Assembly (NCBI GenBank): GCA_011389895.1
Contig: JAABTN010000004.1
Location: 62,001-126,000 of the forward strand
From: Maritimibacter sp.
Lineage (GTDB): Bacteria; Pseudomonadota; Alphaproteobacteria; Rhodobacterales; Rhodobacteraceae
Direction: 5' to 3'
Length of the DNA stretch: 64,000 nt
Shown: positions 8,763 through 17,478 of the stretch, one piece after another
Layout of the letters: each line of letters begins with the position of its first letter
Numbering within the stretch: position 1 is the first letter of the stretch
Notes under the pieces: model-generated
Database searches by the model: none
Told to the model about the DNA's origin: nothing
Seen by the model: the letters and a program-made list of their open reading frames with translations, nothing else
Position numbers and translations under genes: made by a program

Positions 8763-9599
8763 CTAGCGCTCCGGGTCCTGCGCCTGGCGGTCGACATAGG
8801 CCTGCCAAAGGTCTGGCCGACGCGCGCGGGTCAGCGACTCGGCCATGGCGCGCCGCCAAGCCTCGATCTCGCCGTGGTTGCCCGAGAGCAGCACGGGCGG
8901 GATCGGACGCCCGCGCCATTCGGCGGGGCGGGTGTATTGGGGGTGTTCCAAAAGCCCGTTCGAATGGCTTTCATCCTCGGTCGAGGCTGCGTTGCCCAGA
9001 ACACCGGGCAAGAGCCGAACGGTGGCGTCGATCATCGCCTGCGCGGCGATCTCACCCCCCGTCATGACGAAGTCGCCAAGGCTGACCTCTTCGATTCCGT
9101 AATCTTCCAACACCCGCTCATCGACCCCCTCGAAGCGCCCGCACAGAAGCGTGATGCCTTCGGCCCGGGCCCAGTACTTTGCTGTCGTCTGATCAAACCG
9201 CCGCCCGCGCGGCGAGAGATAGACCACCGGCCAGCGCCCGCGTGCGGCAGGCGTGCCCTCGGCGGCCTTGTCAAGCGCCTTGGACAGGATGTCGGCGCGC
9301 AGCACCATGCCCGCACCGCCCCCGGCGGGCGTGTCATCCACGTTCTTGTGTCGCCCTTCACCAAAAGGGCGCAGGTCGATGGGTTCAAGCCGCCATTTCC
9401 CTTGGTCCAGGGCCTTTCCCGTCAGGCTTTCGCCCAGCACGCCGGGGAAGGCCGTGGGAAACAGCGTGATCACCCGCGCGGTCCATGTGTCGACAAGGTC
9501 CGGGGTGTCTTCGACCAGCGCACGGGGGGTGAAGGTGGGGCGGACTTTGAGCCGCCCGTGGGACCGAGGCTTGCCTGACTGTGCATCATCATCTGACAT
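8763..9599 (-). CDS. trmD: tRNA (guanine-N1)-methyltransferase TrmD
   Basis: A 278-aa SPOUT enzyme that makes m1G37 with SAM. The N-terminal WTARVITLFPTAFPGVLGESL and the GGGAGMVLRADIL block are diagnostic. The trefoil-knot SAM site is LCGRFEGVDERV and GGEIAAQAMIDATVRLLPGVLGN. The start at MSDDDAQSG gives about 28 residues before the conserved core, a slightly long N-terminus; a shorter start is not evident. It follows a membrane-protein gene by 10 bases, so it is cotranscribed. Confidence 0.96.
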   Translation of the reverse strand: MSDDDAQSGKPRSHGRLKVRPTFTPRALVEDTPDLVDTWTARVITLFPTAFPGVLGESLTGKALDQGKWRLEPIDLRPFGEGRHKNVDDTPAGGGAGMVLRADILSKALDKAAEGTPAARGRWPVVYLSPRGRRFDQTTAKYWARAEGITLLCGRFEGVDERVLEDYGIEEVSLGDFVMTGGEIAAQAMIDATVRLLPGVLGNAASTEDESHSNGLLEHPQYTRPAEWRGRPIPPVLLSGNHGEIEAWRRAMAESLTRARRPDLWQAYVDRQAQDPER

Positions 9600-9609
9600 G
9601 GGCGTGCTG

Positions 9610-10530
9610 TTAGCCTGTCTTACCGGCTTTGGAAAGCGCGGCGCGGGATTTGGCAAGGTCGCGGAAGCCTTCGCCGGGATAGAGTTTGGCAAGCTCGTCC
9701 AGCCAGACCGCGTCGGGCAATTGCACGGCCGGGGCCCCGTCGTCGATCAACTGGGTGATCCGCCTGCGCGCCTCATGGCGCACGGCGGCGTCGGGCGCGT
9801 TGAGCACGAGCATCGCGGCCATTCCGCCCTCGCCACGCGCAAGCAGCGCGCGGGTGATGCGCGGGCTGGCGGCGAAGCGCAACAGGCCAAGATCCACGCG
9901 CCGGTCCTGCTGCCCCTCGATCTCGCCCGCCGCGTCGTAGAGCGGATCGAAGGCCTCAATCCCGACCTTGGCCTCAAGCGCCTGCATGATCGGGTCGATC
10001 TCGCCTACATGTGCATCTTCGGGCAGGGATCTGAGCGCGACGATGGTTTCATCCACGGCGCGTTGCACCGTGCGTGACGGCACCGGGTGAAAGGCCTCTG
10101 CGCTGTCGGGGCTTTCGGTTTCAAGCGTGTTCAGCTTGTTTATCGCGCTCTCAAGGAAGACGTCCATCTCGGCCCGGTTGGAATAGCTCCACACGCCGTA
10201 AGCCGCGGCGGTGGCGGTGAGGGCGATGGGCAAAATGACCGGTAGCGTGAACGCGCCCATGGCCCCCGAAACACCCGCGATCAGGGTGCCGATCCCAAAC
10301 ATCGCGCCGGTCAGCACGGTCTGAACCACCGCCATGATCGCGAGGTTCGCCCAGCCTGCGCCTTGGGTCAGATCGGGGCGGCGCGTGGCCGCGATGAAGG
10401 CGAGGAAAAGCGCGGCATATACAGGAATCGTCGCGGGCGCATGACCTGACAACCCGGCGAGAGCCGGTCCCGCGTAGAGCGGGATGAACACCAGCGCGAG
10501 GCCAGCGCGGCTATAGGGGCCGACTGTCAC
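9610..10530 (-). CDS. Conserved membrane protein of unknown function between sulfotransferase and trmD
   Basis: A 306-aa protein starting with GTG, supported by AGGGAGG five bases upstream. The first 115 residues contain about four hydrophobic segments (VFIPLYAGPALAGL; IPVYAALFLAFIA; LAIMAVVQTVLTGAMFGIGTL; LPVILPIALTATAAAY). The remaining ~185 residues are a soluble, helix-rich cytoplasmic part. It loosely resembles XpaC-like 5-bromo-4-chloroindolyl phosphate hydrolysis proteins, but I do not recognise it securely. It sits between the sulfotransferase gene and trmD on one transcript. Confidence 0.7.
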   Translation of the reverse strand: MTVGPYSRAGLALVFIPLYAGPALAGLSGHAPATIPVYAALFLAFIAATRRPDLTQGAGWANLAIMAVVQTVLTGAMFGIGTLIAGVSGAMGAFTLPVILPIALTATAAAYGVWSYSNRAEMDVFLESAINKLNTLETESPDSAEAFHPVPSRTVQRAVDETIVALRSLPEDAHVGEIDPIMQALEAKVGIEAFDPLYDAAGEIEGQQDRRVDLGLLRFAASPRITRALLARGEGGMAAMLVLNAPDAAVRHEARRRITQLIDDGAPAVQLPDAVWLDELAKLYPGEGFRDLAKSRAALSKAGKTG

Positions 10531-10540
10531 CGCGTCCTCC

Positions 10541-10564
10541 CTGTCGTAATCCCTGTCGTAATCC
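10541..10564. repeat. Perfect 12-bp tandem duplication
   Basis: CTGTCGTAATCC occurs twice head-to-tail, followed by a third partial start CTGT. It lies just upstream of the GTG start of the membrane-protein gene, so copy-number slippage here would alter spacing in that gene's leader. Confidence 0.7.
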
Positions 10565-10634
10565 CTGTGGGACCATCTTCAATCGAAGCGGTGGTGTTGG
10601 GCAAGGGCCGATCGGGCGGTGCGTCACGTCGGGG

Positions 10635-11432
10635 CTATCCCCGGTTGGACAAGACCGTGGCCTTGCGCGCCTTCAACGCGGCCTTTGACGCCGTGTCGCG
10701 GTTCAGGGCGAGAAAGGCGGACTGCTGCTCGGGCGATTGTCCGGGGTTGGCGCGCGGCGCGGGGGTCAGGGTGGCGCGCGTCTCTGCGGGCACACCGACG
10801 AGATCCAGAAGCGCGCCTGCGGGGCCTTCGCGGTGCGCTCCCCAATCCTCCAGCGCGGCGGTGACAACCGGCAGCGGGGCGAGAGCTGCGCGTAGGCGCT
10901 TGGCCTCTTCTTCAGGGCTGGCAAGCGCCGGGAAGCGGGCGCGGAAGGTATCGAAATCGTCGGTCAGCCGGATCGAGCGCAACAGGTGGCCATGGACCGA
11001 CCGGATCCAGTTTTCGCGCGCCCGGGTGGTGTAGAAAAAGGTGATCTCGACCTCGCGCCCGAACCGGCGACGCAGCTCGGCGGTGATGACCCGCGCAAGC
11101 CTGAGCGCCGGTCCGAAATACGAGGTCATGAGCGCGCCGCTTCCCCGCCGGTGCCCCGGCATGCCGCCCGAGAAGGTTTCGCGTGACAGAATAATCGTGT
11201 CGGTGTCCGGTATAGCGTTCAGAGCCTTGCGAAACGACCGGCGAAACCGCGACAGCCGCCATGGAAACGGCTTTTGCGCATAGATGCGGGCATCCGACCC
11301 GGCCTCAAGCAGCGCCGCCTTGCCATAATAAGCAAGATGCGGGGCCAAGGCGTCGCGGTTGTCCACCATGAATTCCTGAAGGCTCGTCGTGCCCGTCTTG
11401 TGAAACCCCGCGTGGACGATGACGCGGGTCAT
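10635..11432 (-). CDS. Sulfotransferase-family protein inserted in the rimM-trmD block
   Basis: 265 aa. The PAPS 5'-phosphosulfate loop is visible at residues 9-19 ([11 protein letters not shown]), and a 3'-phosphate-binding Arg/Ser region is plausible around [13 protein letters not shown]. There is no signal peptide. The ATG overlaps the rimM stop (ATGA), so the gene is translationally coupled to a tRNA/ribosome maturation gene. The acceptor substrate is unknown; family members sulfate carbohydrates or lipids, and some P-loop relatives are not sulfotransferases. Confidence 0.75.
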   Translation of the reverse strand: MTRVIVHAGFHKTGTTSLQEFMVDNRDALAPHLAYYGKAALLEAGSDARIYAQKPFPWRLSRFRRSFRKALNAIPDTDTIILSRETFSGGMPGHRRGSGALMTSYFGPALRLARVITAELRRRFGREVEITFFYTTRARENWIRSVHGHLLRSIRLTDDFDTFRARFPALASPEEEAKRLRAALAPLPVVTAALEDWGAHREGPAGALLDLVGVPAETRATLTPAPRANPGQSPEQQSAFLALNRDTASKAALKARKATVLSNRG

Positions 11433-11941
11433 TGCGGGAAGATCCCCTCCGGCGGGTCGACCACAACCCGGCCCGTGGCGAGATCGACGGTGGGCACGTT
11501 GGCCCGGGTGAAGGGCAGGAGCGCCGGGGTGGTCAGACCCGGTCCGGTGATCTCCAACAAATCGCCCGCGCCATGGTTGTGCACCGCCGACACGCGCCCC
11601 AGAAGCTTGCCCCCACTGTCGCGCACCGAAAGCCCGACAAGATCGGCGTAATAAAATTCATCATCGGGCAGGGAAGGCAAAGCCGCGCGATCCGCGCACA
11701 ACCGCGTGCCCTTGAGCGCATCGGCGGCTTCTTTTGAGGTCACGCCATCGACCTTGGCGATGAATTCGTTCTTGCCGGGGCGCAGGATGCCCACGGTGAA
11801 CCGCCGGTCGCCCGCCTCGGACCAGAGCGGGCCATAGGTGGTTATATCCTCGGGCTCGGCGCAAAAGCTTTTCAGCCGCACCTCGCCATGGACCCCGAAG
11901 GACCCCGCGAAGGCCCCGACACAGATGCGTTCATCGCTCAC
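11429..11941 (-). CDS. rimM: 16S rRNA processing / ribosome maturation factor RimM
   Basis: 170 aa starting at GTG. The N-terminal RimM domain ([21 protein letters not shown]) is followed by the PRC-barrel ([22 protein letters not shown]). It binds S19 and assists 30S head assembly. It follows rpsP across an 86-bp spacer that contains a terminator-like hairpin, so its expression may be attenuated relative to rpsP. Confidence 0.95.
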   Translation of the reverse strand: MSDERICVGAFAGSFGVHGEVRLKSFCAEPEDITTYGPLWSEAGDRRFTVGILRPGKNEFIAKVDGVTSKEAADALKGTRLCADRAALPSLPDDEFYYADLVGLSVRDSGGKLLGRVSAVHNHGAGDLLEITGPGLTTPALLPFTRANVPTVDLATGRVVVDPPEGIFPQ

Positions 11942-11971
11942 CGGTATTCTCCCGCCCTGTCGCCAAAACGT

Positions 11972-12000
11972 AAAACGCGGGGACGTTGCCCGCCCCCGCG
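11972..12000 (-). terminator. Terminator/attenuator between rpsP and rimM
   Basis: Minus strand CGCGGGG, an 11-nt GC-rich loop, then CCCCGCG followed by TTTT. The 7-bp stem is perfect and the U-run immediate. It probably ends most rpsP transcripts and allows read-through into rimM. Confidence 0.7.
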
Positions 12001-12027
12001 CCTTTTATACGCCGAAATGCGCGCAGA

Positions 12028-12435
12028 TCACTCCGCGGTTTCTTCGGTCGCGGCCTCTTCCGCCGGGGCGGCGTCCGCGGCCGGAGCGGCAGCGGCAGCA
12101 GCGGCTTTTTCCGCTTTCTCCTCGGCGCGTTCCTTGGCCTTGGTGCCCGGCGTGCCCTTGTTCGGGTTGTTGCGGTCTTTCTTGTCGATCACACCGGCAG
12201 CTTCGAGCATGCGCGACACGCGGTCGGTCGGTTGCGCGCCCTTGTCGAGCCAAGCCTTTATGCGCTCGACATCCATTCTCACACGGTCTTCCGCATCCTT
12301 CGGGAGCAGCGGGTTGTAGATGCCCAGCTTCTCGATGAAGCGGCCATCGCGCGGCATGCGCGAATCCGCGGCGACGATGCGATAGAACGGGCGTTTCTTG
12401 GTGCCGCCACGGGCGAGACGGATTTTCATAGCCAT
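12028..12435 (-). CDS. rpsP: Small ribosomal subunit protein bS16 with Ala/Glu-rich C-terminal tail
   Basis: 135 aa. The first ~80 residues are a standard S16 ([20 protein letters not shown], then KLGIYNPL). The C-terminal ~50 residues are a low-complexity Ala/Glu/Lys tail of the kind seen on many alphaproteobacterial S16 proteins. AGGAG lies about 9 bases upstream of the ATG. It heads the rimM-trmD-rplS string. Confidence 0.96.
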   Translation of the reverse strand: MAMKIRLARGGTKKRPFYRIVAADSRMPRDGRFIEKLGIYNPLLPKDAEDRVRMDVERIKAWLDKGAQPTDRVSRMLEAAGVIDKKDRNNPNKGTPGTKAKERAEEKAEKAAAAAAAPAADAAPAEEAATEETAE

Positions 12436-12470
12436 GATGTGTATCTCCTAGGTCTAGCTATTTGAGAGGC

Positions 12471-12779
12471 TTAGCTGGCCTCTTGGTCTTTGTGTTTCTG
12501 GTGGTGCTGGATGACTTCCTGGATGATGAAATTCAGGAAAGCCTTGGCGAATTCCGGGTCGAGATCGGCCCGGATCGCCAGGTCTTCGAGCCGCGCGATC
12601 TGCCGGGCTTCGCGGGCCGGATCGGACGGGGGAAGGTCGTGTTCGGCCTTGAGCATCCCCACGGCCTGCGTGTGCTTGAACCGCTCGCCCAGCGTGTAGA
12701 CGAGGATCGCGTCAAGCCGGTCGATGCTGTCGCGGTGGCTTTTGAGAAGCTCTTCGGCACGAATGCTGAGATCGGTCAT
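12471..12779 (-). CDS. Chorismate mutase, AroQ class
   Basis: A 102-aa all-helical monofunctional chorismate mutase converting chorismate to prephenate for Phe/Tyr synthesis. The first helix holds SHRDSIDRLDAILVYTLGERF, the second VGMLKAEHDLPPSDPAREARQ, and the third ends in FLNFIIQEVIQHHQ, matching the AroQ pattern of active-site Arg, Lys, Arg-Glu and Gln. The start at MTDLS gives the usual ~100-residue size. It lies between the GNAT gene and rpsP on the same strand. Confidence 0.9.
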   Translation of the reverse strand: MTDLSIRAEELLKSHRDSIDRLDAILVYTLGERFKHTQAVGMLKAEHDLPPSDPAREARQIARLEDLAIRADLDPEFAKAFLNFIIQEVIQHHQKHKDQEAS

Positions 12780-12822
12780 CGGCGCGCTCCGGTCGTTGGG
12801 GTTGCGTTCACTGGGGCCTTCA

Positions 12823-13437
12823 TCACGCGTAGGCCTCCATCCCGCCGTCCGCGTCGGCCAGGGGCCAGTGGCGATAGACGATGACGCCGTTTTCCCCAAG
12901 GTCTGCCGCAGCCACTTCGTCCGGCCAGCCGCCTATGCGGGTCGCGAGGGCCACGGAGCGGGCATTCACCCGGTCGATATAGCTGACCAGAGAGGGGAGA
13001 GAGAGGGTTTCGATCCCATGCGCCTTGGCAGCTGTCGCAGCTTCCGCTGCAAAACCCTGACCTTCGGCCTCTTCCACGAGGAACCATCCCAGTTCCGGTT
13101 CGCGGTCGCCGACCTCCATGCAGATCAGCGTGAAACCAAGCACGCGGGCGGTGGCGGTTTCCTCGATAACCCAGGGGCCATGACCGCGCAGGAGCCAGTT
13201 TGCCACGCATTGCACGAAATCGCGCCACGCGCCTTCGCGTGTCATAGGCCCGTTCATGTGGATTGCGCGCTCGGACATCAGGATCTCGCGGTACGGTTCG
13301 AAATCGGCAAGCGTCGGCGCGCGCAGCGTGAGCCGCTCGGTGGTCAGGACGGGGAGCGCGCCGCGCAGACGGGCGGCAAAATCGGCCGCCGGACCGTCGA
13401 GGGGCATTTCCCAAGGATATGTGACGGGGGTCGCCAC
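12823..13437 (-). CDS. GNAT-family N-acetyltransferase (RimJ/RimL-like)
   Basis: 204 aa, starting at GTG one base after the ffh stop and preceded by GGAAAGAAG inside the ffh 3' end. It has the RimJ/RimL opening LTTERLTLRAPTLADFEPY, the beta-strand WVIEETATARVLGFTLI and the ELGWFLVEEAEGQGFAAEAA acetyl-CoA loop (the Q/RxxGxG/A variant). Substrate unknown; relatives acetylate ribosomal protein N-termini or small molecules. Coupled to ffh. Confidence 0.85.
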   Translation of the reverse strand: MATPVTYPWEMPLDGPAADFAARLRGALPVLTTERLTLRAPTLADFEPYREILMSERAIHMNGPMTREGAWRDFVQCVANWLLRGHGPWVIEETATARVLGFTLICMEVGDREPELGWFLVEEAEGQGFAAEAATAAKAHGIETLSLPSLVSYIDRVNARSVALATRIGGWPDEVAAADLGENGVIVYRHWPLADADGGMEAYA

Positions 13438-14946
13438 CTATTTCTTCTTTCCAAAGCCGGAAAGATCGGACGGAAGCCCGCCGCCGCCACCCAGACCCGG
13501 CAGGTTGCCCGCGCCGGGATAGGTCGCCTGCTGTTGCATCATCTTGGCGGCTTCCTGCATCTTGGCGTTGTCTTGAAGATCGGCCTGATCGACATCCTTG
13601 CCGAACATCGACTTCATGGCGTTCTTCAACATGCCGCCCTTGCCCATCTTGCCGAGCTTTTTCATCATGTCGGCCATCTGGCGGTGCATTTTCAGAAGCT
13701 TGTTCAGCTCTGACACCTCCATGCCCGCGCCCTTGGCGATCCGTTTCTTGCGGCTTGCCTGAAGGATCTGGGGATTGCGGCGTTCGCGTTTGGTCATCGA
13801 ATTGATCAGCGCGATGTGCCGCTTGATGACCTTGTCATCGAACCCGGCTGCCGACATCTGCTTGGCGGCCTTGCCCATGCCCGGCAGCATGCCCAGCACG
13901 CTTTCCATGCCGCCCATCTTCTGCATCTGCTCGAACTGAAGCTTCAGGTCGTTCATGGTGAACTGACCCTTCTGGAAGCGGCGCATCATCTTCTCGGCCT
14001 GTTCGGCCTCGATCGTGTCCTGTGCCTTTTCCACCAGCGCGACGATATCGCCCATGCCAAGGATCCGGCCCGCGATGCGATCCGGTTCAAAGGTTTCGAG
14101 AGCGTCGACCTTTTCACCAAGACCGACGAAGCGGATCGGCTTGCCGGTGACCGCGCGCATCGAAAGCGCCGCACCGCCGCGCCCGTCGCCGTCCATCCGG
14201 GTCAGGACCACGCCGGAGATGCCGACCTTGGCGTCGAACTCCTCGGCCACTTCCACGGCGACCTGACCGGTGAGACCATCGACCACGAGAAGTGTTTCGC
14301 GCGGGGCGACCACCTTCGAGACGTCTTCGACCTCCTGCATCAGGACTTCGTCGATCTGAAGACGACCGGCGGTGTCCAGCATGTAGACATCGTAGCCGCC
14401 CATGGTCGCCTGCTGCTTGGCGCGCTTGGCGATGTCGACGGGCTTCTGGCCTTCGACGATGGGCAGCGTGTCGACGCCGATCTGGTTGCCCAGCACTTCA
14501 AGCTGGTGCATGGCCGCCGGGCGATAGATGTCGAGCGACGCCATCAAAACGCGCTTGCCTTCGCGATCCTTCAGACGCTTGGCGAGCTTTGCCGTTGTCG
14601 TGGTCTTGCCGCCGCCCTGAAGGCCGACCATGAGGATCGGGGCAGGGGGGCTGTCGATCTTGAGCTTGCCGGGGTCTTCCTCGCCGGTCAGGACATGGAC
14701 CAGCTCGTCATGCACGATCTTGACGACCTGCTGGCCGGGGGTGACGGATTTGGTGACAGACTGACCGGTTGCCTTGTCCTGCACCGCCTTGACGAAATCG
14801 CGGGCCACGGGCAACGACACGTCGGCTTCCAGAAGCGCCACGCGCACCTCGCGCAGGGCGGTTTTCACATCATCTTCAGACAGCGCACCCTGTTTCGTCA
14901 GCCGGTCAAAGACACCGGACAGCCGATCTGAAAGGCTCTCAAACAT
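13438..14946 (-). CDS. ffh: Signal recognition particle GTPase Ffh (SRP54)
   Basis: 502 aa. N-terminal four-helix bundle (about residues 1-85); GTPase domain with P-loop GLQGGGKTTTTAKLAKRL near residue 105, the DIYRPAAMHQLEVLG block, DTAGRLQ and the TRMDGDGRGG motif; C-terminal Met-rich M domain with several MxxM runs that bind 4.5S RNA and signal peptides. AAAGGAG precedes the ATG at 14946. It targets nascent membrane proteins to FtsY. No 4.5S RNA gene was recognised in the 230-bp upstream spacer. Confidence 0.97.
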   Translation of the reverse strand: MFESLSDRLSGVFDRLTKQGALSEDDVKTALREVRVALLEADVSLPVARDFVKAVQDKATGQSVTKSVTPGQQVVKIVHDELVHVLTGEEDPGKLKIDSPPAPILMVGLQGGGKTTTTAKLAKRLKDREGKRVLMASLDIYRPAAMHQLEVLGNQIGVDTLPIVEGQKPVDIAKRAKQQATMGGYDVYMLDTAGRLQIDEVLMQEVEDVSKVVAPRETLLVVDGLTGQVAVEVAEEFDAKVGISGVVLTRMDGDGRGGAALSMRAVTGKPIRFVGLGEKVDALETFEPDRIAGRILGMGDIVALVEKAQDTIEAEQAEKMMRRFQKGQFTMNDLKLQFEQMQKMGGMESVLGMLPGMGKAAKQMSAAGFDDKVIKRHIALINSMTKRERRNPQILQASRKKRIAKGAGMEVSELNKLLKMHRQMADMMKKLGKMGKGGMLKNAMKSMFGKDVDQADLQDNAKMQEAAKMMQQQATYPGAGNLPGLGGGGGLPSDLSGFGKKK

Positions 14947-15176
14947 TGCGGCTCCTTTCGCCGTAGATCCTGTGCCCCAGATAGGGACGGGTGCGCTACA
15001 AAACCAGTGATGCCCCCGTGGGCGCAACGCGCTGACGGAGGGCGATCCCGGCATAAACCATGGGACCGGAAGCGCTCTACTTCCGGGATTTGATCGGCTC
15101 ATACGCGCGCGAGTGGGGTGAGTCAAGATGTCTGGCCGGGTTGCCTTCGCGCCGGGAACATGCGCTCATCCCGGGT

Positions 15177-15968
15177 ATGAAGCAGCGCGACCAAAACGAC
15201 CACGGTGTCATCTACGTGGCCACCGGGGAGGACTATCGCGATCTGGCGGTGCAATCGGCACGGTCGCTCAGGGTGCATGAGCCAAGGCTCCCGGTCGATC
15301 TGTTCACCGATGACCCGGACGCGGTGCCCGAAGGGCTTTTTGATGCGGTTCACCGGATCAAAGATCCACATGAGCGCTCAAAGCTCGATTGCATGGCCGA
15401 AAGCCGCTTCGCACGCACGCTTTTTCTCGATTGCGATACGCTCGTGGTGAACCCGTTGGGCGATCTTTGGGCGCTACTCGATCGTTTCGATCTCGCGCTT
15501 GCACATGACGTGCGGCGGGCGACCGATCTGATCCGGGCGGGCCATGCGGTCCCCACGCCCTATGCCTTTCCGCAGATGAATTCCGGCGTCCTGCTTTACC
15601 GCAGATCACCGGCCACAAAGGCCTTTTTCGCTGACTGGCGGGCGCGTTTCACAGCCTCCGGGCTGAACCGCGATCAGCCGGTGTTGAAGGACATCTTGTG
15701 GGAAAGCGACATCCGGTTCTACGTTCTCCCGCCCGAGTTCAACCTGCGCCGGGTCACCGAGCTTGATGCTTGGGAGCCGGGGGATGCACAGCCCACGATC
15801 GTGCATTCACACCGGTTGATGGACCACATGCGAATTGGCACCGCGCGGATCGGCGATATCTACGCGCTGGTCGAGGCCGAGCGCACGGCGCTGGAGGCGG
15901 AATGGGACCGGGTCGGGGGACGGGCCGCGCATCCGGTCAGGCGGTTCGATCCGAAAGCCAGTCGTTGA
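15177..15968 (+). CDS. Glycosyltransferase-like protein with DxD motif
   Basis: 263 aa, resembling nucleotide-diphospho-sugar (GT8-like) transferases. The opening GVIYVATGEDYRDLAVQSARSL and the metal/nucleotide-sugar motif LDCDTLVVNP near residue 90 are visible, followed by QMNSGVLLYRR, a typical acceptor-side block. No signal peptide. The ATG at 15177 is the only good start close to the conserved N-terminus; its Shine-Dalgarno is weak. The 3' end overlaps the convergent membrane-protein gene by 32 bp. Acceptor unknown. Confidence 0.75.
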   Translation: MKQRDQNDHGVIYVATGEDYRDLAVQSARSLRVHEPRLPVDLFTDDPDAVPEGLFDAVHRIKDPHERSKLDCMAESRFARTLFLDCDTLVVNPLGDLWALLDRFDLALAHDVRRATDLIRAGHAVPTPYAFPQMNSGVLLYRRSPATKAFFADWRARFTASGLNRDQPVLKDILWESDIRFYVLPPEFNLRRVTELDAWEPGDAQPTIVHSHRLMDHMRIGTARIGDIYALVEAERTALEAEWDRVGGRAAHPVRRFDPKASR

Positions 15969-16434
15969 TCGCCTCCTTGCACCGCTGGTGCCCCGATCCG
16001 CTGGAATAAGCGAAGGTGATCGGGTGACGCCCGGCGCTTTGACCTTCCGAGATCACCAACACCACGCGGTGTGTGTCCGGCCCGTCAGAGCTCCGGCTGC
16101 TTTCCAGCTCCGCATGCGAAACCTCGGAAAGCGGATGGCGCACCTTGCTGGCACCGAAGACGGTCCTGCGGCGCAGTTCGACATAGGCGCCGGCGGCATC
16201 GGCGGCGTCGACGCGGTGAAACACCACCTGCACCCTGCGCACGAAGATCGCGAAACAGGCGATGCCCATGCCGCCGCCAAGCACCAGAAACAGCGCGCCA
16301 AGCCATTCGCCTTCGGCGAGAACGAACAGGCCGAACCCGACAAAGGCGAGGGTGAAGACGATCAGCGCGACGGCGATGACAACCGGCCGGTCCTCGACGA
16401 TCAACAGGGCTGGGGTGTTGGTGGTGACCTTCAT
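15937..16434 (-). CDS. Small membrane protein of unknown function
   Basis: 165 aa. Residues ~12-60 contain two adjacent hydrophobic helices (VVIAVALIVFTLAFVGFGLF; ALFLVLGGGMGIACFAIF), followed by a ~100-residue soluble domain (VQVVFHRVDAADAAGAYVEL onward) that looks beta-rich, as in small PH-like membrane-anchored domains. I do not recognise the family. Start chosen at MKVTTNTPALL. The final 32 bp overlap the end of the glycosyltransferase gene on the other strand. Confidence 0.7.
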   Translation of the reverse strand: MKVTTNTPALLIVEDRPVVIAVALIVFTLAFVGFGLFVLAEGEWLGALFLVLGGGMGIACFAIFVRRVQVVFHRVDAADAAGAYVELRRRTVFGASKVRHPLSEVSHAELESSRSSDGPDTHRVVLVISEGQSAGRHPITFAYSSGSGHQRCKEAINDWLSDRTA

Positions 16435-16465
16435 GCGCCGCTTTCGATTGTTGGCCCCGGCGTCC

Positions 16466-16502
16466 AGGCGGTGTCGGGGCGGGGCCAAGGCGGTGTCGGG
16501 GC
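16466..16502. repeat. Two direct copies of a 15-bp GC-rich element
   Basis: AGGCGGTGTCGGGGC occurs at 16466-16480 and again at 16488-16502, 22 bp apart (two helical turns). The pair lies 30-70 bp upstream of the minus-strand membrane-protein start, a position compatible with regulator half-sites or a local duplication. Confidence 0.6.
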
Positions 16503-16611
16503 AAGTCTAGCGCGCGGCCTTTCGGCGGGGAAGCGTTTTGGTTCTTGCACCCCCGCACGAGAGGTGGAACATTCGCGGCGAAGTGTTCAGGGTCGCACGG
16601 AAAGGCGCGCC

Positions 16612-17478
16612 ATGCAGGATTGGGACGGATTGCGCACCGCGTTCGAAGTGGTGCGACATGGCACGGTCAGTGGGGCCGCACAGACGTTGGGCGTGCATCA
16701 TGCCACGGTCATCCGGCATATCGACGCGCTGGAAGCGCGGCTTGGCGTCAAGCTCTTTCAACGCCACGCGCGCGGCTACACACCGACCGAGGCGGGCGAG
16801 GATCTGGCCCGCGTGGCGCAGGCCACGGACGACCAGTTCGCGCAGCTTGCCGCGCGGCTGTCGGGACAGGGCAACGCGGTGTCCGGCGAATTGGTGGTCA
16901 CGACCCTGTCCAGCCTGACCTATCGCCTGATGCCCGTGCTTGCCGGGTTTCAAGCTGCGCACCCGGCGGTGCGGCTGGTCTACCGCACCGGACCACGGTT
17001 GTTTCGGCTGGAATACGGCGAGGCGCATGTCGCGATCCGGGCGGGCAACCCGCCGAAGGAACCCGACAACGTGGTGCAAAAGCTCGCCAGTCTCAATGTC
17101 GCGCTTTTTGCCAGCAAAGCCTATATCGCGCGTCGGGGGATGCCGACCGAGGCGACCTTGGGCGATCATGATTTCGTCGGCCCGGACGAGGAACAGGCCG
17201 GGGCCCCCGCGCTCAAATGGACCGTCGCCAATATCCCGCGTGAACGCATCCTGTTTCGCGCGGGCGAGGATTTCGCCTTGCGCGAGGCGGTGTTGAACGG
17301 TGTCGGATTGGGGTTCATGCCGACGGCGGAGGCGCCCGATAATCTTGTCCAGATCCTGTCTCCGCGCGAGGAATGGGCGGCCAACCTCTGGCTCGTCACC
17401 CATGTCGACCTGCATCGGACGGCCAAGGTGCAGGCCCTGACCCACCACCTCAAGGAACAGTTGAAGGATTGCTCGTGA
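16612..17478 (+). CDS. LysR-family transcriptional regulator
   Basis: 288 aa. N-terminal winged HTH (FEVVRHGTVSGAAQTLGVHHATV... with LFQRHARGYTPTEAGEDL) and a C-terminal periplasmic-binding-like effector domain from ~residue 90. It lacks the most common LysR opening and looks like the variant that reads 'HHATVIRHIDALE'. Start ATG at 16612. Its stop overlaps the GTG of the downstream DMT transporter, so it is a regulator cotranscribed with, rather than divergent from, a likely target. Confidence 0.9.
   Translation: MQDWDGLRTAFEVVRHGTVSGAAQTLGVHHATVIRHIDALEARLGVKLFQRHARGYTPTEAGEDLARVAQATDDQFAQLAARLSGQGNAVSGELVVTTLSSLTYRLMPVLAGFQAAHPAVRLVYRTGPRLFRLEYGEAHVAIRAGNPPKEPDNVVQKLASLNVALFASKAYIARRGMPTEATLGDHDFVGPDEEQAGAPALKWTVANIPRERILFRAGEDFALREAVLNGVGLGFMPTAEAPDNLVQILSPREEWAANLWLVTHVDLHRTAKVQALTHHLKEQLKDCS

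Noticed and set aside
14947-15176. 4.5S RNA (ffs) upstream of ffh
   Set aside because: The spacer was checked for the conserved GGAAG-type apical hairpin and no convincing 4.5S-like fold was found.
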